30,751 bases of DNA. Source: DAMCZI01 sp032095175. Its GTDB lineage: Bacteria; Bacillota; Clostridia; Clostridiales; Caloramatoraceae. Position 1 is the first letter of the stretch; each line of letters opens with the position of its first letter. The DNA lies in contig DAMCZI010000053.1 in assembly GCA_032095175.1 (NCBI GenBank), forward strand, positions 1 to 30,751, in the 5' to 3' direction. Of the stretch, positions 13,785-22,486 are shown piece by piece. Under the pieces are notes generated by a model. It worked only from the letters and a program-made list of their open reading frames with translations, ran no database searches and had not been told where the DNA came from. The translations under genes were made by a program, and so were the position numbers.

Positions 13785-14611
13785 ATCTCATCCACCATCT
13801 CTTCAATCGTTAATATATCCCCTTTTATTTCTATACCACTGTTATTCAATTCATATGCTAGTTCTGTCATCTGTGGTACATCCAATCCCAACATCTTTAA
13901 TTCCTTAACATGTGAAAAGACTTCCCTTGGATTTCCTTCCATAACAACTCTTCCATTCTCCATAACCACTACTCTATCAGCATCAACAGCTTCTTCCATG
14001 AAGTGTGTTATAAGAAGTATGGTTATTCCCTCATTCTTGTTCAACCATTTTATCGTTTCTATAACTTCTTTTCTTCCTGATGGATCAAGCATTGCTGTTG
14101 GTTCATCTAAAATAATACACTGCGGCTTCATTGCAAGAACCCCTGCAATTGCAACCCTCTGCTTCTGTCCTCCTGAAAGAAGGTGTGGACCGTGACTTGC
14201 ATATTCTTCCATGTTTACAGCCTTAAGGCATTTATGAACTCTTTCTATAATCTCTTCTGGTGGAACCCCTAGGTTCTCGGGGCCAAATGCAACATCTTCC
14301 TCTACAATAGTTGCAACTATCTGGTTATCAGGATTTTGGAATACCATTCCGGCCCTCTGCCTGATTTCCCAAAGTCTATCTAAATTTTTTGTATTTATTT
14401 CATCAACAAAAACGTCTCCACCGGAGGGCATAAGTATTCCATTGAAATGTTTCGCAAGGGTTGATTTACCAGAACCATTGTGACCTATTACCACAACAAA
14501 TTCACCCTTTTTAATTTCAAGGTCTATACCGTTAAGAGCTATTACCTCTTCTCCATCGTTCTTTTTATAATTAAAATATAGCTTGTCGGTGTTTAGCATA
14601 TCGTTTTTCAT
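13760..14611 (-). CDS. ecfA1: ECF transporter ATPase EcfA1
   Basis: First ABC ATPase of the ECF module, 283 aa. Walker A is at residues 43-51 (GHNGSGKST), with VFQNPDNQIVA at the Q-loop, LLSGGQKQRVAIAG signature, IILDEPTAMLDP Walker B and LLITHFMEEA switch. It pairs with EcfA2 and EcfT to power uptake of vitamins or metals by S proteins. The ATG at 14611 has GAGGGTG 6 nt upstream, so it is preferred over the internal Met5. A hairpin with a T-run separates it from rplQ. Confidence 0.95.
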   Translation of the reverse strand: MKNDMLNTDKLYFNYKKNDGEEVIALNGIDLEIKKGEFVVVIGHNGSGKSTLAKHFNGILMPSGGDVFVDEINTKNLDRLWEIRQRAGMVFQNPDNQIVATIVEEDVAFGPENLGVPPEEIIERVHKCLKAVNMEEYASHGPHLLSGGQKQRVAIAGVLAMKPQCIILDEPTAMLDPSGRKEVIETIKWLNKNEGITILLITHFMEEAVDADRVVVMENGRVVMEGNPREVFSHVKELKMLGLDVPQMTELAYELNNSGIEIKGDILTIEEMVDEICQSELKS

Positions 14612-14635
14612 TTACTGCACCCTCTAAATAATACA

Positions 14636-14679
14636 TTATAAAAAGGGATTAAGCACAAAAATTTTATAACTTAATCCCC
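14636..14679 (-). terminator. Terminator or attenuator between rplQ and ecfA1
   Basis: A perfect 9-bp stem (14645-14653 with 14670-14678), with a 16-nt loop and five T on the minus strand. It ends the S10-spc-alpha transcript after rplQ. As no clear promoter is seen between it and ecfA1, partial read-through may feed the ecf genes. Confidence 0.85.
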
Positions 14680-14686
14680 GTTGATG

Positions 14687-15034
14687 CTACACAAGTTCCA
14701 GTATTACAACCTCTGCGGCGTCTCCTCTTCTTGGTCCCATCTTAACTATTCTAGTATATCCACCATTTCTGTCAGTGTATTTTGGTGCTATGTCCTTGAA
14801 AAGCTTATCTACAACAGCTTCTTCAGTAACAAATGAAAGCACCTGTCTTCTTGAATGAAGATCTCCCTTTTTAGCAAAAGTTATCATCTTTTCAGCAAGG
14901 CTTCTTACTTCCTTTGCTCTCATCTCAGTAGTCATAATTCTGCCATCTTCTGATTTAAGAAAGCTTGTTACAAGGTTTCTTAACATCGCTTTTCTTTGAT
15001 CAGTTGGACGACCGAGCTTGCGATATCCTGCCAC
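14687..15034 (-). CDS. rplQ: 50S ribosomal protein L17
   Basis: L17 near the peptide exit tunnel, 115 aa, typical of Firmicutes. Starts GYRKLGRPTDQRKAMLRNL, contains EMRAKEVRSLAEKMIT and ends with RRGDAAEVVILELV. It is the last gene of the alpha operon, 11 bp after rpoA, and is followed by a hairpin. Confidence 0.98.
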   Translation of the reverse strand: MAGYRKLGRPTDQRKAMLRNLVTSFLKSEDGRIMTTEMRAKEVRSLAEKMITFAKKGDLHSRRQVLSFVTEEAVVDKLFKDIAPKYTDRNGGYTRIVKMGPRRGDAAEVVILELV

Positions 15035-15045
15035 TTCAATCCCTC

Positions 15046-15993
15046 CTATTCATCGCTCTGTTTTAAGCCTAAGTTAAGACCTTCGAGCTTCTGTTGAACC
15101 TCTTCTAAGGATTTCTTACCTAGGTTTCTTACTTTCATCATATCTTCTTCAGATTTCTGTACAAGTTCTTGAACAGTATTTATTCCTGCTCTCTTTAGGC
15201 AGTTATATGATCTAACAGATAAATCTAACTCTTCTATGGTCATTTCCAGAAGCTTATCTTTCTTATCTTCTTCCTTCTCAACCATTATCTCAACCTTATC
15301 TGCACTATCTGTGAGACTTAGGAAAAGTTTAAAGTGTTCGATTAATATTTTTGCTGCTAGACTAACTGCTTCTTCTGTATCTATGGTACCGTTGGTCCAT
15401 AATTCCAATGTAAGCTTATCGTAATCTGTTACCTGGCCTACACGGGTATTTTCAATAGTATAGTTTACTCTCTTGATAGGAGTGTACATTGAATCCACAG
15501 GAAGTACACCAATTGGCTGACCTGGTTTTTTGTTCTTATCTGCAACAACATAACCACGTCCCTTATCTATGGTTATTTCCATATAAAGTCTTCCACCTTC
15601 GCTTACAGTTGCTAAGTGGTGATCTTTGTTCACAACCTCCACAGTTCCGTCAGATCTGATGTCACCGCCTGTAACCCTGCATGGCCCCATAGCATCTATT
15701 ACAACAGTTTTAGGCATTTCTCCCTCTGCTTTAATAGCTAGGCCTTTAAGGTTAAGTATCATCTCAACAACATCTTCCTTAACGTTTGGAATTGTTGAAA
15801 ACTCATGTAAAACTCCCTCAATTTTTACTGAAGTTACTGATGCACCTGGAAGCGATGAAAGAAGTATTCTCCTCATTGCATTACCTAATGTTGTTCCGTA
15901 ACCCCTTTCTAGTGGCTCTACTACGAACTTTCCATATAGACCGTCTTCACTTTTTTCTATACATTTAACTACTGGTTTTTCAATTTCAAACAT
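15046..15993 (-). CDS. rpoA: RNA polymerase alpha subunit
   Basis: Scaffold of RNA polymerase assembly and contact for regulators, 315 aa, normal length. The N-terminal domain (about 1-230) holds EPLERGYGTTLGNAMRRILLSSLPG for dimer formation. After a charged linker (KEEDKKDK) the C-terminal domain (about 245-315) has LDLSVRSYNCLKRAGI and RNLGKKSLEEV for UP-element DNA contact. In the usual place between rpsD and rplQ. Confidence 0.98.
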   Translation of the reverse strand: MFEIEKPVVKCIEKSEDGLYGKFVVEPLERGYGTTLGNAMRRILLSSLPGASVTSVKIEGVLHEFSTIPNVKEDVVEMILNLKGLAIKAEGEMPKTVVIDAMGPCRVTGGDIRSDGTVEVVNKDHHLATVSEGGRLYMEITIDKGRGYVVADKNKKPGQPIGVLPVDSMYTPIKRVNYTIENTRVGQVTDYDKLTLELWTNGTIDTEEAVSLAAKILIEHFKLFLSLTDSADKVEIMVEKEEDKKDKLLEMTIEELDLSVRSYNCLKRAGINTVQELVQKSEEDMMKVRNLGKKSLEEVQQKLEGLNLGLKQSDE

Positions 15994-16059
15994 TTATATT
16001 TAACCCTCCTTTTACAAAGGTAGCCTGTATATGGCGAGGGCAACTGATTCTACACCTTA

Positions 16060-16680
16060 TTACTTGCTGTAAAGTTCGACAATTAGTGTCTCGTTAACAG
16101 GGATATCTACATCTTCTCTCTGTGGAAGTGCAGTTATCTGTCCTTCCATCTTATCCTTGTCAACTGTAAGCCACTTTGGCACGTTTGTTGCTATTTCTGC
16201 AAATGCCTTAAACTTCTCGTCCTGTCTACTCTTTTCTTTTACAGCTATTACATCGCCAACTTTGATTTCATATGAAGGAATATTTACCTTTATTCCGTTT
16301 ACAGTAAAATGTCCATGTCTAACAAGCTGTCTTGCTTCTGGTCTTGATGCAGCAAATCCAAGTCTGTATACTGCATTATCAAGTCTTCTTTCAAGAAGTA
16401 CTAATAGGTTTTCACCTGTTATACCCTTCTGTCTGTCAGCTTCTCCATAAACTTTTCTAAATTGAGATTCAAGAAGACCGTATATTCTCTTTGCCTTCTG
16501 CTTCTCTCTAAGCTGCATACCATAGTTTCCAATCTTCTTTCTACCCTGTCCATGCTGTCCTGGAGCATATGCTCTTCTTGCTATAGCACATTTTTCTGTA
16601 TAGCATCTGTCCCCCTTAAGGTACAGCTTAACTCCTTCTCTTCTGCACAATTTACATGATGGTCCTGTATATCTTGCCAT
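16060..16680 (-). CDS. rpsD: 30S ribosomal protein S4, zinc-type
   Basis: S4 starts assembly of the 30S body, 206 aa. The N-terminus has four cysteines (C9, C12, C26, C31), the zinc-binding form. The S4 RNA-binding domain (about 95-160) shows RRLDNAVYRLGFAASRPEARQLVRHGHF. It lies inside the alpha operon between rpsK and rpoA, unlike the separate rpsD of Bacillus subtilis. Confidence 0.98.
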   Translation of the reverse strand: MARYTGPSCKLCRREGVKLYLKGDRCYTEKCAIARRAYAPGQHGQGRKKIGNYGMQLREKQKAKRIYGLLESQFRKVYGEADRQKGITGENLLVLLERRLDNAVYRLGFAASRPEARQLVRHGHFTVNGIKVNIPSYEIKVGDVIAVKEKSRQDEKFKAFAEIATNVPKWLTVDKDKMEGQITALPQREDVDIPVNETLIVELYSK

Positions 16681-16701
16681 TTACTCTACACCTCCTATCA
16701 A

Positions 16702-17100
16702 TTAGACTCTTCTTCTCTTTGGTGGTCTACATCCGTTATGTGGAATTGGGGTAACATCCTTTATAAGGCTTACCTCAAGTCCAGCAGCCTGAAGAGATCT
16801 AATTGCAGCTTCTCTTCCTGCTCCAGGTCCTTTTACATATACTTCAACACTTTTCATTCCATGTTCAGTTGCTGTTTTTGCTGCTGTTTCAGCTGCGAGC
16901 TGTGCAGCAAAAGGAGTACTCTTTCTATTTCCTCTGAAACCAAGAGCTCCGGCACTTGACCATGAAATAGCATTACCAACAGTATCAGTAATGGTAACTA
17001 TAGTGTTGTTGAATGTTGATTTGATATGTGCTGCTCCGCGATCAACATTTTTTCTATCTTTTCTCTTTCTAACTTTCTTACCCTTAGTCTGAGCTGCCAT
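16702..17100 (-). CDS. rpsK: 30S ribosomal protein S11
   Basis: S11 of the 30S platform, 132 aa. Core GAAHIKSTFNNTIVTITD and the C-terminal TPIPHNGCRPPKRRRV are conserved. The position between rpsM and rpsD, with gaps of 16 and 21 bp, is standard. Confidence 0.98.
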   Translation of the reverse strand: MAAQTKGKKVRKRKDRKNVDRGAAHIKSTFNNTIVTITDTVGNAISWSSAGALGFRGNRKSTPFAAQLAAETAAKTATEHGMKSVEVYVKGPGAGREAAIRSLQAAGLEVSLIKDVTPIPHNGCRPPKRRRV

Positions 17101-17116
17101 TCATCGTCCCTCCTTA

Positions 17117-17491
17117 TTATTTACCTTTTTTCTTGCCGCCAATTGCTCTCTTTGGTCCTTTTCTTGTTCTAGCGTTAGTCTTTGTTTTCTGTCCTCTTAC
17201 TGGCAGGCCTCTTCTGTGTCTTATTCCTCTATAGCATCCTATTTCCATTAATCTCTTTATGCTTAATGCTATATCTCTTCTTAAATCGCCTTCAACAACA
17301 AAGTGCTTATCTATATACTCTCTTAGCTTATTTACTTCGTCTTCAGTAAGGTCCTTAACCCTTGATTCAGGGCTAATGCCGGTTTCTGCGAGTATCTTAT
17401 CAGCACTTGGTCTTCCAATACCATAGATGTATGTTAGGCCTATCTCAATCCTTTTTTCCCTTGGTAAGTCAACACCAGCTATTCTTGCCAT
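17117..17491 (-). CDS. rpsM: 30S ribosomal protein S13
   Basis: S13 at the top of the 30S head, contacting tRNA and the 50S subunit, 124 aa. Starts ARIAGVDLPREKRIEIGLTYIYGIG and has RGIRHRRGLPVRGQ and the basic C-terminal tail. The gap of 87 bp to rpmJ holds a 7-bp hairpin (17546-17563). Confidence 0.98.
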   Translation of the reverse strand: MARIAGVDLPREKRIEIGLTYIYGIGRPSADKILAETGISPESRVKDLTEDEVNKLREYIDKHFVVEGDLRRDIALSIKRLMEIGCYRGIRHRRGLPVRGQKTKTNARTRKGPKRAIGGKKKGK

Positions 17492-17578
17492 TGAGTTTTT
17501 ACACCTCCTGTAATTTCATCCAAATAAGTTCTTATATTTATTAATCACTGAAATACTTCAGTGCAGCCGCGTTCAAAA

Positions 17579-17692
17579 TTAACCTTGTTTTTGTTTATGT
17601 CTTGGGTCCTGACAAATAACCATAACTTTGCCATGTCTTCTTATTATCTTGCATTTTTCGCATATTGGTTTTACTGATGGTCTAACTTTCAT
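17579..17692 (-). CDS. rpmJ: 50S ribosomal protein L36
   Basis: L36, 37 aa, starting MKVRPSVKPICEKC and ending DPRHKQKQG. Zinc ligands are C11, C14, C27 and H32, so this is the zinc-binding form. It lies 14 bp after infA and before rpsM, the universal place. The ribosome site AGGAGGG stands before the ATG. Confidence 0.97.
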   Translation of the reverse strand: MKVRPSVKPICEKCKIIRRHGKVMVICQDPRHKQKQG

Positions 17693-17706
17693 GGCTATCC
17701 CTCCTT

Positions 17707-17925
17707 TTACTTTCCTCTCCATACAATTCTACCGCGAGTTAAATCATAAGGTGACAATTCAACTGTCACTTTATCTCCCGGAAGGATTTTTATGAAATTC
17801 ATTCTTAGCTTACCTGAAATGTGAGCGAGTATTTTCAATCCATTTTCTAATTCTACCTGAAACATTGCATTTGGTAAAGCGTCAATTACAGTTCCCTGCA
17901 TTTCTATTACATCGTCCTTAGACAT
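17707..17925 (-). CDS. infA: Translation initiation factor IF-1
   Basis: Binds the ribosomal A site during initiation. The 72-aa protein is a single S1-like OB fold: MSKDDVIEMQGTVIDALPNAMF, then HISGKLRMNFIKILPGDKV and the C-terminal RGRIVWRGK. Normal length and position between the KOW gene and rpmJ. Confidence 0.98.
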   Translation of the reverse strand: MSKDDVIEMQGTVIDALPNAMFQVELENGLKILAHISGKLRMNFIKILPGDKVTVELSPYDLTRGRIVWRGK

Positions 17926-17948
17926 AAGGTAATCAAACCTCCTTATTA

Positions 17949-18230
17949 CTAAACCAGCAAACCCATCGTTTGCAGACTCTTCTTTAAATCCGAATCTGTA
18001 ATTCTTTTATTTTCCAAAATCATATTCTTTATGTTCTCTGCTATTTTGTCATGGAAAACAAGATGTTTTACTTTTTTCTTTTTAGGATCATTAATCTTTC
18101 TCAGATCCCCATCGGCAATTAAAACATAGTTGTCATTTATAATGCCAACAACTATAAAGTATTTGCCTTTATCTCTTCCGGCCTTGGAATGAACAATCTG
18201 TCCCAGGGCTACGTCTTCCATATAATCCAC
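17949..18230 (-). CDS. KOW-domain RNA-binding protein (L14e-like)
   Basis: A 93-aa protein with an N-terminal KOW/SH3-like part: LGQIVHSKAGRDKGKYFIVVGI (about 9-30), then DGDLRKINDPKKKKVKHL. Clostridia usually carry such a gene between map and infA. The KOW fold suggests binding to ribosomal RNA or a role in translation, but the exact job is not known to me. It lies 5 bp from map and 23 bp from infA, so it is plainly part of the operon. Intact, with GGATT-type spacing before the start. Confidence 0.88.
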   Translation of the reverse strand: MDYMEDVALGQIVHSKAGRDKGKYFIVVGIINDNYVLIADGDLRKINDPKKKKVKHLVFHDKIAENIKNMILENKRITDSDLKKSLQTMGLLV

Positions 18231-18235
18231 CTCAT

Positions 18236-18982
18236 CTATATCATTGTCAAAATTTCGGGTCCATTTTCAAGTATTGCAATAGTATTTTCGTAATGAGCAG
18301 AAATTTTTCCATCATGGGTAATTACTGTCCACCCATCAGATAATTCCTTTACAGCGTAGGTGCCTTCATTTATCATGGGTTCTACGGCAATAACCAATCC
18401 CTTGACTAATTTAAGACCCTTTCCAGGTTTACCAAAGTTGGGAACAGGTGGTTCCTCCCACATCTTTCTGCCTACTCCATGCCCTACATAATCCCTAACA
18501 ACTGAAAATCCATTGGATTCAGCGTAGGTCTGAACTGCATGGGATATGTCCCCTATACGATTTCCTACCACTGCATACTTTAAGCCTTCGAAAAAACTAT
18601 CCCTGGTAACTTCGATGAGCTTTTTAGCTTCATCGCTTATTTTCCCCACTGGAAAAGTTCTCGCGGCATCTCCATGAAAGCCTTCATAACAAGCACCACA
18701 ATCAATGCTTACTATGTCTCCCTCTTGAAGTATCTTTTCACCTGGTATGCCATGAACTACCTCTTCATTAATAGAAGAGCAGATTGTAGCTGGGTACCCG
18801 TAATGTCCTTTAAAGGAAGGACGGGCGCCGCAGCTCACTATATATTCTTCTGCAATTCTGTCAAGTTCCTTAGTAGTAATTCCTGGTTTAACTACCTCTT
18901 CAATTTTTGCCAAGGTTTCTGCAACTATTCTTCCAGCTTTCTCCATAACTGCAATTTCAGCGTCTGATTTTATATAAATCAT
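18236..18982 (-). CDS. map: Methionine aminopeptidase type I
   Basis: Removes the initiator methionine from new proteins. The 248-aa enzyme has all five metal ligands: D94, D105, H168, E201 and E232, plus H78 in VVHGIP. The frame is open 27 bp further upstream, but the ATG at 18982 gives the standard MIYIKSDAEI start and overlaps the adk stop as ATGA. Translation is thus coupled to adk. No N-terminal zinc-finger extension. Confidence 0.97.
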   Translation of the reverse strand: MIYIKSDAEIAVMEKAGRIVAETLAKIEEVVKPGITTKELDRIAEEYIVSCGARPSFKGHYGYPATICSSINEEVVHGIPGEKILQEGDIVSIDCGACYEGFHGDAARTFPVGKISDEAKKLIEVTRDSFFEGLKYAVVGNRIGDISHAVQTYAESNGFSVVRDYVGHGVGRKMWEEPPVPNFGKPGKGLKLVKGLVIAVEPMINEGTYAVKELSDGWTVITHDGKISAHYENTIAILENGPEILTMI

Positions 18983-19632
18983 TCTTTTTCCGCTCCCAAC
19001 ACATTGCAAATATTTCTAAAAACATCATCAACTTCCTTGTTTCCTTCTATTACCCTTAGCAAGTTGTTCTTACGGTAATAGTCTATCAACGGTTGTGTCT
19101 GTGCCTTATAGGTGTCCAACCTGTTGATTACTGCACCTTCAGAATCATCTGCTCTCTGTACAAGGGTTGACTTACAGTAATCGCATACCATTTCATTCTT
19201 CGGTGGATTAAATATCACATGAAAGCTCGCCCCACACTTAGAACATACTCTTCTTCCAGAAAGCCTCTTAACTAGTTCATCCTCTGGTACATCTATATTT
19301 ATAACATGATCTAATTCTAGACCCTTGTTCTTCAACAATCCGAAGAATGCATCGGCCTGAGCAACAGTTCTTGGAAATCCATCTAATAAAAATCCTCTTC
19401 TTGTTTCCTCGGTACCAAGTGTATCCTCAACAAGTGATATTGTTAAATCATCAGGTACTAACAGACCTTTCTTTATATATTCATCAGCCTTTATACCAAG
19501 AGGGGTTTTTTCAGATATATTCTTTCTGAATATATCTCCGGTTGAAATATGTTTTAACCCAAACTTTTCAACCATTTTTTTAGCTTGAGTTCCCTTCCCT
19601 GCCCCCGGAGGACCTAGAAGCACTATTACCAT
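18979..19632 (-). CDS. adk: Adenylate kinase, zinc-LID type
   Basis: Interconverts ATP plus AMP and 2 ADP. P-loop GPPGAGKGT at residues 7-15, the AMP-binding region from TGDIFR (31-36), DGFPRT at 84-89. The LID carries a four-cysteine zinc site (C130, C133, C150, C153), as in Gram-positive long forms. The frame opens at 19653, but MVIVLLGPPG at 19632, with GGAG 9 nt upstream, is the usual start (217 aa). secY ends 22 bp before. Confidence 0.97.
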   Translation of the reverse strand: MVIVLLGPPGAGKGTQAKKMVEKFGLKHISTGDIFRKNISEKTPLGIKADEYIKKGLLVPDDLTISLVEDTLGTEETRRGFLLDGFPRTVAQADAFFGLLKNKGLELDHVINIDVPEDELVKRLSGRRVCSKCGASFHVIFNPPKNEMVCDYCKSTLVQRADDSEGAVINRLDTYKAQTQPLIDYYRKNNLLRVIEGNKEVDDVFRNICNVLGAEKE

Positions 19633-19654
19633 TAAAATCATCTCCAACGTCACA

Positions 19655-20932
19655 CTATTTCAAGAAACCCTCATAATGTCTCATAGCTAACTGTGCTTTT
19701 AGTTGCTTGTTTACTTCCATTGCTACACCAACCATGATGATTATTGCAGTTCCACCAAAGGCTACGTTACCAAAATTACTGTTGAATTTTCCTACTATTA
19801 TTGGTAACACTGCAATTATAGAGGCGAAGACACCTCCGATAAAAGTCATTCTGTTTAATGTTCTTGTAATAAAATCTTCAGTTGGCTTTCCAGGCCTGAA
19901 ACCAGGTATAAAGCCTCCACTCTTTTGAAGGTTTTGAGCCATTTCATCTGGTTTAAAGGTTACTGATGTATAGAACCATGTGAAGAATATTATTAAAAGA
20001 ATGTATATAACTACATATAACCAACTCTTGCTACTTAATAATCCCTTATTAAATAGATAATAAACTTTACCTGCAGGATCAGCAAAAAACTGAACCAATA
20101 CAAGTGGGAATTGCATAACGGACATAGCAAATATAATTCCTATAACCCCAGCAGGGTTAACATTTATTGGAATATGTGTGCTCTGGCCGCCATATGATTT
20201 TATGCCAACACGTCTCTGTGCGTATTGAACAGGTATTCTTCTCTCTCCAAGATCCATTGTTACAATGCCAGTTATTAAAACTACAAATCCAGCAAGCAGC
20301 AATATATCTTCTATTATATTTACTGTGCCAACTTTAGTAAGTGATATAAGCTGATATCCTACTATTGGTATCCTAATAACAATACCTGCGAATATAATCA
20401 ATGAAGTACCATTTCCTAATCCATGTTCGGTTATTTTTTCACCGAGCCACATAACAAATGTTGAACCTGCAGTTGTTGTTAATATTATCATTATAACTGC
20501 AAGCCATGAATCAGTAGTTAAAGCTCCGCTATTCCTTAAATATACTGCTATACCGAAGCCCTGAATAATAGCAAAAATAACTGTACCATATCTTGTGTAT
20601 TCTGCTATTTTCTTTCTTCCCTCTTCGCCTTCTTTTTGTAGTGCTTCAAGCTTTGGAATTGCAATTGTTAGCAAGTTCATTATGATTGAGGAATTGATAT
20701 ATGGTCCAACTCCCATTGCAAATATACTGAATTCCTTAAAAGCACCACCAGAGATTAGGTCGAAAAATCCAAATAGCATTCCCTGTCCTAATACTCTGTT
20801 TAGCTGTGTGGTATCTATATATGGAACAGGAATATGAACTCCTGCCCTATACACCGCTAAAAGTGCAAGAGTTATAAACATTTTCTTTCTAAGTTCTGGC
20901 ACCTTAAAAGCATTTTGTAAGGTTTTTAACAT
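19655..20932 (-). CDS. secY: Protein translocase subunit SecY
   Basis: The channel of the Sec translocase, 425 aa, with ten membrane helices spread along the chain. Starts with LQNAFKVPELRKKMFITLALLAVYR; conserved blocks are GQGMLFGFFDLISGGAF near the plug, ERRIPVQYAQRR in the large cytoplasmic loop and PGFRPGKPTEDFI before the last helices. It starts 1 bp after rplO, the standard spc-operon arrangement. Confidence 0.98.
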   Translation of the reverse strand: MLKTLQNAFKVPELRKKMFITLALLAVYRAGVHIPVPYIDTTQLNRVLGQGMLFGFFDLISGGAFKEFSIFAMGVGPYINSSIIMNLLTIAIPKLEALQKEGEEGRKKIAEYTRYGTVIFAIIQGFGIAVYLRNSGALTTDSWLAVIMIILTTTAGSTFVMWLGEKITEHGLGNGTSLIIFAGIVIRIPIVGYQLISLTKVGTVNIIEDILLLAGFVVLITGIVTMDLGERRIPVQYAQRRVGIKSYGGQSTHIPINVNPAGVIGIIFAMSVMQFPLVLVQFFADPAGKVYYLFNKGLLSSKSWLYVVIYILLIIFFTWFYTSVTFKPDEMAQNLQKSGGFIPGFRPGKPTEDFITRTLNRMTFIGGVFASIIAVLPIIVGKFNSNFGNVAFGGTAIIIMVGVAMEVNKQLKAQLAMRHYEGFLK

Positions 20933-20933
20933 A

Positions 20934-21377
20934 CTAAATCACCTCTACTTTGCCTCCGGCAGCTTCGATCTTCTCAATTGCAGATTTAGTGAATTTATTT
21001 GCTTTAACAGTTAATTTCTTGTTTAGTTCTCCATTTCCAAGGATTTTTACACCATCTAAAAGATTTCTAACGATCTTTGCGTCCTTAAGAAGCTCTGGAG
21101 TAATTTCTGTTCCATTCTCAAACATGTTAAGAAGTTCAACATTAACCTCTGCATATACCTTAGCAAAGTTGTAATTGTTGAAACCTCTTATATGAAGTCT
21201 TCTGATGAGAGGCATCTGACCTCCTTCAAATCCTCTTCTAACTCCACCACCTGAACGTGAGCCCTGGCCCTTCTGTCCTCTTCCTGCTGACTTACCCTGT
21301 CCTGTAGCAGTACCTCTACCTTTTCTCTTGGGCTCCTTGTTGGTTCCGGGAGCTGGTCTTAATTCATGAAGTCTCAT
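20934..21377 (-). CDS. rplO: 50S ribosomal protein L15
   Basis: L15, a late-assembling central large-subunit protein, 147 aa. The glycine- and basic-rich N-terminal extension (GRGTATGQGKSAGRGQKGQ) threads into 23S RNA; the globular part begins near PLIRRLHIRGF. Between rpmD and secY as usual. Confidence 0.98.
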   Translation of the reverse strand: MRLHELRPAPGTNKEPKRKGRGTATGQGKSAGRGQKGQGSRSGGGVRRGFEGGQMPLIRRLHIRGFNNYNFAKVYAEVNVELLNMFENGTEITPELLKDAKIVRNLLDGVKILGNGELNKKLTVKANKFTKSAIEKIEAAGGKVEVI

Positions 21378-21392
21378 TTTGGCACCTCCCTT

Positions 21393-21572
21393 TTATATTT
21401 CTTCAACCTTAAGCATGTATTTTATCTTTTCAACCATTCCATTTATCTGTGGAGTGGCTTCATGTTCAACGGCGTGGCCTACCTTCTTTAATCCAAGTGC
21501 TTCCGCTGTCGCTCTATGGTCAGGTTTTCTTCCAATGGTGCTCTTTACTAAAGTTATTCTAAGTTTAGCCAT
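21393..21572 (-). CDS. rpmD: 50S ribosomal protein L30
   Basis: L30, 59 aa, normal short bacterial form. It starts AKLRITLVKSTIGRKPDHRA and ends MLKVEEI. The Shine-Dalgarno contains seven G in a row followed by AG. It lies between rpsE (12 bp) and rplO (15 bp). Confidence 0.97.
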   Translation of the reverse strand: MAKLRITLVKSTIGRKPDHRATAEALGLKKVGHAVEHEATPQINGMVEKIKYMLKVEEI

Positions 21573-21584
21573 TGCTCTCCCCCC

Positions 21585-22082
21585 CTAACCTAATATCTCT
21601 TCAACTGTCTTTCCTCTGAGCTTTGCTATATCCTCAGCTGTTCTCAATCTGGAAAGTCCGTTTATTGTTGCATTAACCATATTTCTTCTATTGTTTGATC
21701 CTAATGACTTTGCATTAATATCTTTTATTCCTGCTAACTCAAGAACCGCACGAACTGGACCACCTGCTATAACTCCAGTACCTTCCTTTGCAGGCATAAG
21801 GAGAACTCTTCCTGCACCAAACTCTCCTAATATTTCGTGTGGTATTGTAGTATCCTTAAGAGCAACTTCTATAAGGTTCTTCTTGGCATCTTCCTGTCCC
21901 TTTCTTATTGCTTCAGGAACTTCAGTAGCCTTACCAATTCCAACTCCAACGTGTCCGTTTTCATCTCCAACAACAACAAGTGCGCTGAATCTGAAATTTC
22001 TACCACCCTTTACAACCTTAGCAACACGATTTATAAATACAACCTTGTCCTTAAGGTTTAACTTGCTAGCATCGATTCTCAT
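21585..22082 (-). CDS. rpsE: 30S ribosomal protein S5
   Basis: S5 at the mRNA entry and decoding fidelity region, 165 aa. The N-terminal dsRNA-binding-like domain has VVKGGRNFRFSALVVVGD and GKATEVPEAIRKG; the C-terminal half has AGGPVRAVLELAGI and NNRRNMVNATI. Standard place in the spc operon. Confidence 0.98.
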   Translation of the reverse strand: MRIDASKLNLKDKVVFINRVAKVVKGGRNFRFSALVVVGDENGHVGVGIGKATEVPEAIRKGQEDAKKNLIEVALKDTTIPHEILGEFGAGRVLLMPAKEGTGVIAGGPVRAVLELAGIKDINAKSLGSNNRRNMVNATINGLSRLRTAEDIAKLRGKTVEEILG

Positions 22083-22098
22083 CTATTTCCCTCCTTTT

Positions 22099-22467
22099 CT
22101 AGAATTCAAGGCCTGCTTCTCTTGCTGCCTCTGCAAGTTCCTTTATTCTTCCGTGATAGATGAATCCTCCTCTATCAAAAACAACCATTGTTATTCCCTT
22201 TTCAACAGCTTTCTTAGCTATTAACTGACCAACAGCCTTTGCTGCTTCTTTGTTACTTCCAAGTTTTACTGTTTCTTTTAACTCTTTATCAAGAGTTGAA
22301 GCAGCTACAAGAGTTGTTCCTAGGTCATCATTTATAATCTGAGCATATATATGCTTTTCACTTCTAAAAACGTTCAATCTTGGACGTTCAGCTGTGCCGT
22401 ATACCTTCTTACGAACTCTTAAGTGTCTTTTAAGCCTTTGTTCGTTTCTTGATGGCTTAATTATCAT
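22099..22467 (-). CDS. rplR: 50S ribosomal protein L18
   Basis: L18 binds 5S rRNA in the central protuberance. 122 aa, with RKKVYGTAERPRLNVFRSEKHIYAQIIND and the C-terminal DRGGFIYHGRIKELAEAAREAGLEF. Normal length and order (rplF-rplR-rpsE). Confidence 0.98.
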   Translation of the reverse strand: MIIKPSRNEQRLKRHLRVRKKVYGTAERPRLNVFRSEKHIYAQIINDDLGTTLVAASTLDKELKETVKLGSNKEAAKAVGQLIAKKAVEKGITMVVFDRGGFIYHGRIKELAEAAREAGLEF

Positions 22468-22486
22468 TCCAGCTCACTCCTTTCCT

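Noticed and set aside
21691..22224. 177-codon plus-strand open frame opposite rpsE/rplR
   Set aside because: Runs across two known ribosomal protein genes in antisense; no sign of coding.
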